64,000 nucleotides of DNA from AP-15 sp963750195 (GTDB taxonomy: Bacteria; Pseudomonadota; Alphaproteobacteria; ATCC43930; CGMCC-115725). Under the pieces are notes generated by a model. The model worked only from the letters and a program-made list of their open reading frames with translations, did no database searches and had not been told where the DNA came from. The stretch lies in contig CAVVPS010000010.1 in assembly GCA_963750195.1 (NCBI GenBank), forward strand, positions 248,001 through 312,000. The letters run 5' to 3'. Of the stretch, positions 54,787-62,837 are shown piece after piece (position 1 is the first letter of the stretch; each line of letters starts with the position of its first letter). A program made the translations under genes and the position numbers.

Positions 54787-55683
54787 ATGTTGAGAAAGCT
54801 TGGTGGAGAAACGTCCGTTCACAGCCAGCGTTCCAGCGATCCGCAGCAACTGTCGCCGGCCGCGGCGATCACCCGCCGTCACGACCGCGACCGGTTCCAG
54901 ACCGCGCTGTTTGCGCCGGCCGCGCGCCGCGAGGCGCTGTTCGCGCTTTACGCCTTCAATTACCAGATTGCAAGGGTGCGCGAAGCCGTTACCCAGCCGA
55001 TGCTGGGCCGCATCCGGCTGCAATGGTGGCGCGAAAACATCGCCGCCGCGTATGAAAACACCCCGCCCCGCCGCGGCGAGATCGTCGAAGCGCTGACCGC
55101 CGCGATCCGCGAGCGGAGGCTGACGCGCGTCCATTTCGACCGGCTGATCGACGCGCGCGAGGCCGATTTCGACGAAGACCCGCCGGCGAGTCTCGCCGCG
55201 CTCGAAGCCTATGCCAAGGGGACCTCGTCGCAGCTGGTGTATCTCGCGCTCGAGGCGCTGGGGGCGAGCGGTCAAGCCGCGAGCGAGGCCGGGCATCATA
55301 TCGGGATCGCCTACGCGCTGGCCGGCCTGCTGCGGGCGGTGCCGTTGCTGATCGCGGCAGGGCGGCCGATCATTCCGGCCGACATTACCGCGCGCGCCGG
55401 GCTCGATTTGGGCGATCATCGGGTGCTGCGTAGTTCTGACGCGCTGCGCGCTGCGGTCGCCGAGATCGCGGCAGCCGCAGAGGGCCATTTGCGGGCGGCG
55501 CGCGAGTTGCGCCGCGCTGTCGCGCGCGCCGCCCTCCCCGCACTTTTGCCGGCGGTCGTCGCGGAGCGGTCGCTGACGCGGCTCAGGGGCACCGGGTACG
55601 ATCCGTTTGACCCGGCGCTGGTACAGCGCGATCCGCTGCAGAGCTGGCGTCTCGCAGCAGCGGCGCTGCGCCATCGGTTCTGA
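54787..55683 (+). CDS. Squalene/phytoene synthase family protein
   Basis: 298 residues from ATG 54787. RREALFALYAFNYQIARVRE replaces the usual first DxxxD region, and RIRLQWWRENIAAAYE is the family's WW-type block. LIDAREADFDEDPPASL is the second acidic region; GIAYALAGLLRAVPL and RLRGTGYDPFDP follow. The first aspartate motif is weakened, as in the NDUFAF6-like branch of alphaproteobacteria. It may therefore assist complex I rather than make carotenoids. It is usually next to the Mth938 gene. Confidence 0.82.
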   Translation: MLRKLGGETSVHSQRSSDPQQLSPAAAITRRHDRDRFQTALFAPAARREALFALYAFNYQIARVREAVTQPMLGRIRLQWWRENIAAAYENTPPRRGEIVEALTAAIRERRLTRVHFDRLIDAREADFDEDPPASLAALEAYAKGTSSQLVYLALEALGASGQAASEAGHHIGIAYALAGLLRAVPLLIAAGRPIIPADITARAGLDLGDHRVLRSSDALRAAVAEIAAAAEGHLRAARELRRAVARAALPALLPAVVAERSLTRLRGTGYDPFDPALVQRDPLQSWRLAAAALRHRF

Positions 55684-55692
55684 TGCCGGCGG

Positions 55693-56490
55693 TCAGCGGC
55701 CTCGGAAATCGGGGAGGCGGCGGTCGGCCATCGCCTTGATGCCCTCGGCGAAGTCCTCGGTGCGGCGCAGCCAATCCTGCTCGACCAGCTCGCGCTCGGT
55801 GGCGGCCTCGATCGCATCGATCAGCCCGCGGCGCACCGTTTCGCGCGTCGACATGACGGCGAGCGGCGCCGATTGCGCGATTTCGAGCGCCAGTGCCTGG
55901 GCGGCGCCGCGCACCTCGGCCTGCGGCACCAGCAGATCGGCGAGGCCGATGCGCACCGCTTCGTCGCCAGGGATGCGGCGGCCGGTGTAGAACAGCAACG
56001 CCGCCTGCTGGGCGCCGACGAGCCGCGGCAGGGTCGCGGTCAAGCCAAAGCCGGGATGGAAGCCGAGGCGATTGAAATTGGCGCTGAACCGCGCCTCCTG
56101 ACAGGTGACGCGAAAGTCCGGAACGAGAGCGAGCCCAAGCCCGCCGCCGACCGCGGCGCCATGCACCGCGCCAACGATCGGTTTCCTGGTCCGGAACAGG
56201 CGGATCGCCTCTTTGTACAGGTGGCGGCCGGCGGCGCTGCGGGTCCCCTCCGAGACGGTGCCGGTATCCATGCGCTTCGAAAAGTCAGCGCCGGCGCAAA
56301 ACGAGCGGCCTTCGGCGGCAAACACGATCGCGCGGACATCGGGGTCGGCGTCGAGCTGCTCGAAGGCATCGCCGATTTCGGCGATCAGCGCGCTGTCGAA
56401 GAAATTGTGGGGCGGCCGCCGCATCTCGACGGTGGCGACAAACCCGTCGCGGCTGACGCCGATCTCGCGGTAGGAGGGGGTGTCGGTCAT
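55693..56490 (-). CDS. Enoyl-CoA hydratase/isomerase family protein
   Basis: 265 residues. AIVFAAEGRSFCAGADFSKR and VGAVHGAAVGGGLGLALVPD are the crotonase oxyanion-hole loops. LGFHPGFGLTATLPRLVG and AVRIGLADLLVPQAEV follow as usual. The catalytic Glu positions are not both obvious (HPGFG at the second), so hydratase versus another crotonase activity is open. Substrate unknown; beta-oxidation or CoA-linked aromatic breakdown is likely. Confidence 0.85.
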   Translation of the reverse strand: MTDTPSYREIGVSRDGFVATVEMRRPPHNFFDSALIAEIGDAFEQLDADPDVRAIVFAAEGRSFCAGADFSKRMDTGTVSEGTRSAAGRHLYKEAIRLFRTRKPIVGAVHGAAVGGGLGLALVPDFRVTCQEARFSANFNRLGFHPGFGLTATLPRLVGAQQAALLFYTGRRIPGDEAVRIGLADLLVPQAEVRGAAQALALEIAQSAPLAVMSTRETVRRGLIDAIEAATERELVEQDWLRRTEDFAEGIKAMADRRLPDFRGR

Positions 56491-57087
56491 ATTGCAGGGT
56501 CCTCGTTTCGGCTCGGGTACAACGTAGGATTTAGTTGAATGTTACCGCGTTGCTGCTCCTGCAGAACAACAACAGCGAAATCTCTCGCATAGGTTGCCGT
56601 CGAACGTCAGCCACCGAATATGGTCGCCCGGGAGCGGGCCGCCGTTCAGCATCACCGGTCAAGATTGTCTCATACGCGCGGGCTGCAGCCAACGGATTCG
56701 CTCGTAGGTATCATAATCGCAATTTGTCTAAATATCAAGTTCAAGGCCGCGTTCCGAAAGCCGGTCCTTATCGATCACGACGTCAGCCGTATTTATGAGC
56801 GACCGCCGACGCCCGTCTGACCCTTATCGGGCCTGAAGCAAGAACGCCGATACCCCACTATGACTATGATAAGTTGTATGGTAATTACATAGTTCTCTAA
56901 GAGTGTCGTTGAGTTCGCGGGTTGAAGATCGGCAGAAAATGCCTCAAACGGGTCATTTCTGCGGTACGTTTGTCCATTGGGGGACTGTAGACTTCCCCGG
57001 GAGCGGGCCATTGCGCCGCAGAGATCGGAAACCCGAGCCAAAGGCACCTAAACCCATGACGACTGAAGTGACCGCGGTCGATCCGCG
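56491..57087. other. Intergenic stretch at the edge of the ABC-3C island
   Basis: No gene is supported. A plus-strand frame at 56903-57199 overlaps the ATPase end and lacks any motif. GC falls between about 56700 and 56930, a common sign of an island boundary. No clear integrase site or direct repeat was found. Confidence 0.45.
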
Positions 57088-58965
57088 TTATAACAATCCG
57101 CGCCGATCGCCCCGGCCAGTCGATCCGACAAAACGTGTAACCATTGATCTTGGCCCGAGGTCGACGGGCGGCGGATCATTTTCTATAATGATAAATTGAG
57201 TTGTGTCGGACAACTCCAGAAGATAGCGGTAAAAGTATTCCTTCAGTGCCGACTTTACCACGAGCTCTTCGTCGCCCGACAGCGCTCCATGTCTCGAATT
57301 AATGGGATCGCGATAGCTTAAAAGCGGGCTATCGAGCGCCACTATCCCCGGGTGTGGCAGGCCCTTCGCACGGCAGTATACTAACACGCTAATCTTAAAT
57401 GCGGCGTTCATCAACGCACGCACGCCCTTCCCATTTCCTCTACGGTTCTTGCCATCTATCAAGATGTCGTGCGTTTTATCATCGAATGAAACAGTAGGAT
57501 CGCCGGGAAACCGCCATGCTCGAAGGACCGACTGCGCGATTTGTGCGAGCTCGAAGCCTATCTCGCCGCCTACGCCCACTGCTACCGACGCGCGACGCGT
57601 ACCCTTCGCCTTGAAGGTCTCTAGCTCTTTCTTGCGGTTTTCTAAACTCTCGATGCGATCGAGCAGATTTAGGGCGTTCCGAAACCCTTGTCGGGCGATA
57701 TCCAGCGCCTCATAGGATTCACGGGTGCTGACTTCCAAGGGAAGCAACTCGTCGATAGTGCCCTCCATGTCGGCGATCTGTCCACTGAGCCGCGCGATCC
57801 GGGTAGCCAACCCCTCCCCTTCCGCCTTCAGGCTGGCTGTTGCCTTCCCCAAATCCGCTCGCTCGACCCGTATTTTCGATATCTCGGCGGCAACGGCCCG
57901 CCGCGAGCGCTCAACATGACCGAGCCCATGCACCTCATGCTGGTGTTCCGGCTCGGCGCCACATAGCGGACACGGCCGCCGCGCGCCGGCCATCAACGCC
58001 GCGGCTCCCTCCTCCAACGCTTCCAACCGCTCGACGTCGCTTTCATAAACGCTCGCAAGCAATCCGAAACGCCCCAGCGTTGAGGCTATCTCGCCGGCTC
58101 GTTCTTCAAATTCGTCGCGCATTTCCAAGCAGCGGCGCCGTTGTCGCCGCAGCCTGTCCAACTCGGTTTGATACTCCGCAAGTTTTGCGTGCTGTTCTTC
58201 CAAGGTGTTCGAGAGGATCGTCTCCTGGGCAACGATCTGCAATTTGTCTACAGCCTCATCCTCCGGAAACAACCGGTGCAGATCAGCTATCGCCGCTTCG
58301 ATCAATTCCTCGACGATTTCAATCTTGCCTGCATTCGCAATCCGTTGCTCATTCGGATTTGGAGTTTCGACTATGCCGGAATCGTCGATCCCGGTTAGAA
58401 TGAATTTCAGGACATTCTTGTCGAATGTATCAGTGCTCTGTGTATCTATTTTTATTGGACTCCACTCCGCCATCATCGGTGTTTCTTCAGTGAACACATA
58501 AGCGGCGAAATGACGGAAACTGAAACCCGCTTTCTTTCCGTTCAGGGTCGTTGCAATTTGCTTATCGTCTACGATGGCGAGCTCACCGAGCAAAAACCGC
58601 GACAAACTATTGGGATTCCCATGCGTTGCACTAAACGTTCTAGCGGGTTGCGTATGTCGAGTTCGATCGAACGGGTCGACAAATACCTCAAAGTCTCCTC
58701 CCCTCACCGCGCGCGACAGACTCACGCGTACCGTCATCGGCAAATCCTGCTCGAGCCAGCACGTCTCATAACCACGCAGTTCGGTGATTTCCGGCAGCGC
58801 CGACCGGGCGCCACACATAAAATCGAGTGCTTTGATCGTGTACGATTTTCCGGAATTCGAGGCGCCATATATCACGTTCACGCCATCGACAAAGTCGAGT
58901 TTACAGGTGGCTTTTGTCCCGCCTGTGAATGCGAGTTTCCGGAAGATGAAGCGCAAATCGGCCAC
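57088..58965 (-). CDS. SMC/Rad50-like ATPase of an ABC-three-component system
   Basis: 625 residues. VNVIYGASNSGKSYTIKALD is Walker A (GASNSGKS, residues 34-41). A long coiled coil follows, broken near residue 340 by a zinc-hook-like CPLCGAEPEHQHE. The second half of the coil leads to GKGVRALMNAAFKISVLVY and PGIVALDSPLLSYRDP, the signature and Walker B region of this ABC branch. The GTG start shares one base with the stop of the middle-component gene. In ABC-3C systems this protein is thought to sense or process invading DNA and control the effector. It is intact. Confidence 0.85.
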   Translation of the reverse strand: MADLRFIFRKLAFTGGTKATCKLDFVDGVNVIYGASNSGKSYTIKALDFMCGARSALPEITELRGYETCWLEQDLPMTVRVSLSRAVRGGDFEVFVDPFDRTRHTQPARTFSATHGNPNSLSRFLLGELAIVDDKQIATTLNGKKAGFSFRHFAAYVFTEETPMMAEWSPIKIDTQSTDTFDKNVLKFILTGIDDSGIVETPNPNEQRIANAGKIEIVEELIEAAIADLHRLFPEDEAVDKLQIVAQETILSNTLEEQHAKLAEYQTELDRLRRQRRRCLEMRDEFEERAGEIASTLGRFGLLASVYESDVERLEALEEGAAALMAGARRPCPLCGAEPEHQHEVHGLGHVERSRRAVAAEISKIRVERADLGKATASLKAEGEGLATRIARLSGQIADMEGTIDELLPLEVSTRESYEALDIARQGFRNALNLLDRIESLENRKKELETFKAKGTRRASVAVGVGGEIGFELAQIAQSVLRAWRFPGDPTVSFDDKTHDILIDGKNRRGNGKGVRALMNAAFKISVLVYCRAKGLPHPGIVALDSPLLSYRDPINSRHGALSGDEELVVKSALKEYFYRYLLELSDTTQFIIIENDPPPVDLGPRSMVTRFVGSTGRGDRRGLL

Positions 58966-59456
58966 TATCGGCGCTCGCCATAAGAGCTGAAGGCTTCACC
59001 CCAATGTCCGATCCTTCCTCGGACAAACTCCTCGAAGCCGGCCTTAGTCCGTTCCTGAACTTGCGTCGCTAGCCATGCGGCGCAGCTCTTAAGACGCATT
59101 GAGTATGGTGTTTCCAATAACTCAAGAAAGGACGCAGCTTCGTCGGAAGCGCGCCAGACAAGACCTTGCTCTTCCCCGATCTCCTCCAACAAATGACAAC
59201 GCCGCATCATTTGCAGGCTCGTCTCAAGCAGCCGCCGCCGCACCAACAACTCGCCCTGCCGGCCTGGCACGTCGACGTGCAGCGAGGTCGGGCCGCCCAG
59301 ATCACCGGTATGCACAACGACGTGGTCGAACAGCACCATCTCGGTCAGGTCTGCTGTCTCGGGCCTGAGCAATTCCAGCACTACGACCGCGCGGATGCCT
59401 GCTTCCACCCTCGAATTGAATAGATCCCCGAATTCGTCGCGCGTCACGGCGTCCAT
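58965..59456 (-). CDS. ABC-3C middle component
   Basis: 163 residues. FNSRVEAGIRAVVVLELLRP, LFDHVVVHTGDLGGPTSLHV and LLVRRRLLETSLQMMRRCHL match the small helical middle component that accompanies ABC-3C ATPases. The family carries no known catalytic residues and is thought to link ATPase and effector. It overlaps the effector frame by 13 bases and the ATPase by one. This is judged from family pattern by eye. Confidence 0.78.
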   Translation of the reverse strand: MDAVTRDEFGDLFNSRVEAGIRAVVVLELLRPETADLTEMVLFDHVVVHTGDLGGPTSLHVDVPGRQGELLVRRRLLETSLQMMRRCHLLEEIGEEQGLVWRASDEAASFLELLETPYSMRLKSCAAWLATQVQERTKAGFEEFVRGRIGHWGEAFSSYGERR

Positions 59457-60013
59457 TTCAGGCGCCCGTCATTCACTAGGTGGTGGCACATTCCCTGCCG
59501 GACCGGAACGCGGGCCAACCGCCCGAGCAGCCCAATCGGAGCGACGCCGGCATGCAACATCACCGCTTCAACCCGCTTAAGCCGGGACGCATGTATTTGC
59601 GAGTAGACCTCGAAAACACTGTGGTACACATCCTCTCGGAACACGTCGACGGCACCGGTGGCCGTGTTATCGCGGTGAAATCGGCTAAAAGCGGCCGCCT
59701 CGAAAAATCGCGTGCGCTGAAGGCGCAAATGTTCCCCATGGTCTGGGTCGGCTAGGATTTCGTCTGCGGTCGAAAACACCCTACTGCAGGCCTCGCCGTA
59801 AACCTGCCGGAGCTGATCGATGTAGATCAGTTCTTCCTGTTGAATTTCCGCTGGCGTCTCGCCAGGCGGGGCCTCTCCCGGAGTCAGTTCGAACAAGGCC
59901 GACAAAGCTGGCCCCGCGTCCGGGTCCTTGGCGAGGTGCGAGGCCGCGTAATAATCGACCCGGCTAAAATCGTATCCTTCGATTGCAGCCCGGATATCCG
60001 GCGTCAGAGGCAC
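59444..60013 (-). CDS. ABC-3C effector, C-terminal (CTD) half
   Basis: 189 residues. DIRAAIEGYDFSRVDYY, EIQQEELIYIDQLRQVYGEA and the end FSRFHRDNTATGAVDVFRED then DVYHSVFEVYSQIHAS match the ABC-3C C-terminal domain, whose RFxRDNT and following helix are distinctive. The GTG at 60013 comes directly after the TAG of the upstream frame and is in the same phase. The simplest reading is therefore one ancestral gene cut by a nonsense codon. If GTG is used, the two halves would be separate proteins. Confidence 0.78.
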   Translation of the reverse strand: MPLTPDIRAAIEGYDFSRVDYYAASHLAKDPDAGPALSALFELTPGEAPPGETPAEIQQEELIYIDQLRQVYGEACSRVFSTADEILADPDHGEHLRLQRTRFFEAAAFSRFHRDNTATGAVDVFREDVYHSVFEVYSQIHASRLKRVEAVMLHAGVAPIGLLGRLARVPVRQGMCHHLVNDGRLKWTP

Positions 60014-60481
60014 CTACGTGCTGGTTATGTACTCAGCGCAATATTGGCCCCAATGATCGATCAGATAGGGCCCTATCTTTGACGGATTTAACAATAGATC
60101 TTGTAACGTTCCGACGATACCACGCGGCACAACAAAGAAATAAGCCGTCGGAAGCGTCGCATACGCGCCCTTGGCGTGATGATAACAAAGCTTGCCCAAC
60201 TCCCCCATTGCCTCGGCAACGCCAAGTTTTTTGTCCCTCGTTTTCCGCTTGCACTGGTACAGTTCCCATGGTCCCTCGTGCCGGCGATCACTGAGAAACC
60301 CGATGACATCGCGGCCCTTGTCGTTCGCGGCGCCGATCCGCAGAACGTGGACGAATTTTCCGGCCTTGCGATCAAGCCACTGCTCGACGAATTCTTCGAG
60401 CTCTGCGTCTCCAATTTCCTGCAACCGAATGGCAAGGCCGACCACCGATTGACCTCCTGCACCGAGTTTCCGAGCGCGCAC
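60014..60481 (-). CDS. ABC-3C effector, restriction-endonuclease-like half
   Basis: 155 residues from GTG 60481. AELEEFVEQWLDRKAG gives the early helix with Glu; NDKGRDVIGFLSD and WELYQCKRKTRDKKLG give the D...QxK pattern of PD-(D/E)xK nucleases of the Mrr/REase-like type. AYFFVVPRGIVGTLQDLL and GPYLIDHWGQYCAEYITST complete the unit, then TAG at 60014-60016. Without the stop the frame continues into the CTD for a 345-residue effector. It should cleave DNA when the ATPase signals. Confidence 0.75.
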   Translation of the reverse strand: MRARKLGAGGQSVVGLAIRLQEIGDAELEEFVEQWLDRKAGKFVHVLRIGAANDKGRDVIGFLSDRRHEGPWELYQCKRKTRDKKLGVAEAMGELGKLCYHHAKGAYATLPTAYFFVVPRGIVGTLQDLLLNPSKIGPYLIDHWGQYCAEYITST

Positions 60482-60682
60482 GGCTGCCCGAGAATCCTAG
60501 CCCTGACGCGCTCTCAAAACCACTCTGATATCTGCTTCGCAGGCTTAGGGCCGATCAGCGAAGACAATCAGCGCCGCATCGACGTCGGAAACAGCCCACT
60601 CCCTGCCGGCCAATTCGCACGGCCAGCAGGCAGCCGATTGCCAGCGGGGCGCGTTCTTCTATCGTGCGCAGCGGGACTGCGG

Positions 60683-62833
60683 TTAGGGGTTCGCGGGTTG
60701 GTGCTTGACGATCAGGGCGTCGACGATTGTCAGGCCTTGGCCTTGCGGGTGGACGATGACCGGGTTCAGGTCGATTTCGTCGATCTGGCCGGCGTGATCG
60801 GCGGCGAAGCGGGAGAGGGCGGCGATCAGCTCGGCGAGCGCAGCGCGGTCGGCGGGCGGTGCGCCGCGGACGCCATCGAGCAGGGCGGCGCCTTTCAGAT
60901 CGCCGATGAGGGCGAGCGCTTCGTCCGGTCCGATCGGGACCGGTGAGAAAGCCACGTCGCGCAACACCTCGACATGGATGCCGCCGAGCCCGACCATCAG
61001 CATCGGGCCGAAAACCGGGTCGCGGGTAATGCCGAGGATGATCTCGACGCCGGGCGGCGCCATTTGCTGGATCAGCACGCCCTCGATCGCGGCGTCGGGA
61101 TGGGCGGCCTTGGCATTGGCGAGGACCTGGCGATAGGCCTCGCGCACCGCGGCGTCGCCCTCGATGCCGAGCGCTACGGCGCCGGCCTCGGTCTTGTGGG
61201 TGATGTCCGGCGATTGCACTTTGAGCGCCACCGCGCCGCCGATCCGAGCGGCCGCGGCGACGGCTTGATCCGCGGAGGTCGCCAATGCCTCGGGCGGGCG
61301 CGGGATGCCGTAACCGGCGAGCAACGCCTTGGCGCTGTTCTCGGTCAGGACCCGGCCGGCGCCGGCGAGCGCGCGGGCGGTCTCGTCGCGGATCGATGGC
61401 GCGGTTACGGGCGGCGGCGAGGCGCGGTTCCGATGAGCCTGGAAACGGGCGTAATCGACCAATGCCCGGATCGCGCGGGCGCAGCTCGGCATCGAGGTGT
61501 AGCAGGGGATGCCGGCCTCGGCGAAGGCCGCCATCGCGCCCTCGGTCGCGGTCGTGTAGGTCGACAGGATGATCGGCTGCTCGGTCGAGCCGGTGACCGC
61601 GGCCAGTTCCTCGGCGCGGGTCTTTGCGGTCGCCTCGTTGGCGAGCGAGCCGATCAACAGGATCGTGTCGATATTTCGCGACTCGCGCACGATCTCGACG
61701 AGCTTGGCGTAGCCGACCTCGTGGATCGCCTGCGCGGTGCCGTCGACCGGGTTTTGCGCCGAGGCGTAGGACGGCAGCAGCGCCATCAGGCGCTGCTGCA
61801 GATGCTCTTCGAGCACGGGAAGTTCGAGCCCGTGGGCCGACAGAATGTCGGACATCCACACCGCGCTGCCGCCCGAGCCGGTGATCACCGCGACGCGGTT
61901 GCCTTTCGGCAATTTGCAGAAGGCAAAGGCGGCGGCGATGTCGAGCGCATGATCGAGGTCTTCGCCGCGGATGATCCCGTGATGGCGGAAGATCGCATCG
62001 TCGATCGCTCCGGAATGCGCCAAGGAGCCGGTATGCGAGGCCGCGGCTCGCCGGCCTGCCTCGGAGCGGCCGACCTTGGCGAGGATCATCGGCTTTCCGG
62101 CGTCCGCCGCCTTTTCGGCGACGGTGCGGAAGCGGGCCGGGTCCTGGATGCTTTCGAGATAGGCGATGAAGATGTCGGCGCCGCCAAAATCGATCAGCCA
62201 ATCGAGGTAATCGTGCGCTTCCAGGCAAATCTGGTTACCGGCGCTGGCCTGGTAGGTAAAACGCAACTGCCGGGGCCGGCCACGGCTCAGAAATGCGAAG
62301 GTCAGGGCGCCGCTCTGACAGCTGACCGCGATCGACCGGCTCTTGCTGCTCGCCGGGAAGAGGCTCTGCTTCGGGTCGTGGAACACCGGGCTGAAGGTCG
62401 CGACGAGGGGCTTCAGCGGGTTGACGATGCCTTCGGAATTGGGGCCGCAGACGATAATTCCGTAGCGCTCGATGACCTGGCGCAGCGCCTCGTCGCGCGC
62501 CTGCGCCGCCTCGCCGCGCTCCTCGGCAAAGCCGGAGCTGATGATGACCGCGGCGCGCACGCCCCTCTTGCCGCATTCCTCGAGCGTCGGCGCGACATAG
62601 GCCGCCGGCACCACGACGACAGCGAGATCGGGCGCCTCGGGCAATTCGGCGACGGTCGCATAGCATCTCAGCCCGAACACTTCGGGCTGGCTGCGCGTCA
62701 CCGGGTAGATGCGGCCAGGGTAGCCGTGCGCGATCAGGAACTCGGTGGTCCGGCCGCGCAAGGTGTGCGTATCGCCCGACGCGCCGATGATCGCGACACT
62801 GTCCGGAGAGAAAAGAGGACGAAGATCGGGCAT
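60683..62833 (-). CDS. Acyl-CoA synthetase (ADP-forming), acetate-CoA ligase family
   Basis: 716 residues. The CoA-binding domain begins VAIIGASGDTHTLRG. A succinyl-CoA-ligase-like part has GGKxx-type AASHTGSLAHSGAIDDAIFR with the phosphohistidine region, then AVITGSGGSAVWMSDIL. An ATP-grasp domain ends the protein: VLTENSAKALLAGYGIPRPP, ALKVQSPDITHKTEAGAVAL and LMVGLGGIHVEVLRDVAF. It converts acyl-CoA plus ADP to acid plus ATP, or the reverse. The order matches fused NDP-forming synthetases. It lies five bases after the acyl-CoA dehydrogenase. Confidence 0.87.
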   Translation of the reverse strand: MPDLRPLFSPDSVAIIGASGDTHTLRGRTTEFLIAHGYPGRIYPVTRSQPEVFGLRCYATVAELPEAPDLAVVVVPAAYVAPTLEECGKRGVRAAVIISSGFAEERGEAAQARDEALRQVIERYGIIVCGPNSEGIVNPLKPLVATFSPVFHDPKQSLFPASSKSRSIAVSCQSGALTFAFLSRGRPRQLRFTYQASAGNQICLEAHDYLDWLIDFGGADIFIAYLESIQDPARFRTVAEKAADAGKPMILAKVGRSEAGRRAAASHTGSLAHSGAIDDAIFRHHGIIRGEDLDHALDIAAAFAFCKLPKGNRVAVITGSGGSAVWMSDILSAHGLELPVLEEHLQQRLMALLPSYASAQNPVDGTAQAIHEVGYAKLVEIVRESRNIDTILLIGSLANEATAKTRAEELAAVTGSTEQPIILSTYTTATEGAMAAFAEAGIPCYTSMPSCARAIRALVDYARFQAHRNRASPPPVTAPSIRDETARALAGAGRVLTENSAKALLAGYGIPRPPEALATSADQAVAAAARIGGAVALKVQSPDITHKTEAGAVALGIEGDAAVREAYRQVLANAKAAHPDAAIEGVLIQQMAPPGVEIILGITRDPVFGPMLMVGLGGIHVEVLRDVAFSPVPIGPDEALALIGDLKGAALLDGVRGAPPADRAALAELIAALSRFAADHAGQIDEIDLNPVIVHPQGQGLTIVDALIVKHQPANP

Positions 62834-62837
62834 CGGC

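Noticed and set aside
56627..57009. Near-repeat GGGAGCGGGCC at two places as island-flanking direct repeats
   Set aside because: The exact match is only 11 bases in a GC-rich genome and there is no integrase, so it is not evidence of an attachment site.
56903..57199. 98-residue plus-strand frame near the ABC-3C ATPase end
   Set aside because: It overlaps the ATPase 3' end in antisense and shows no recognisable features.
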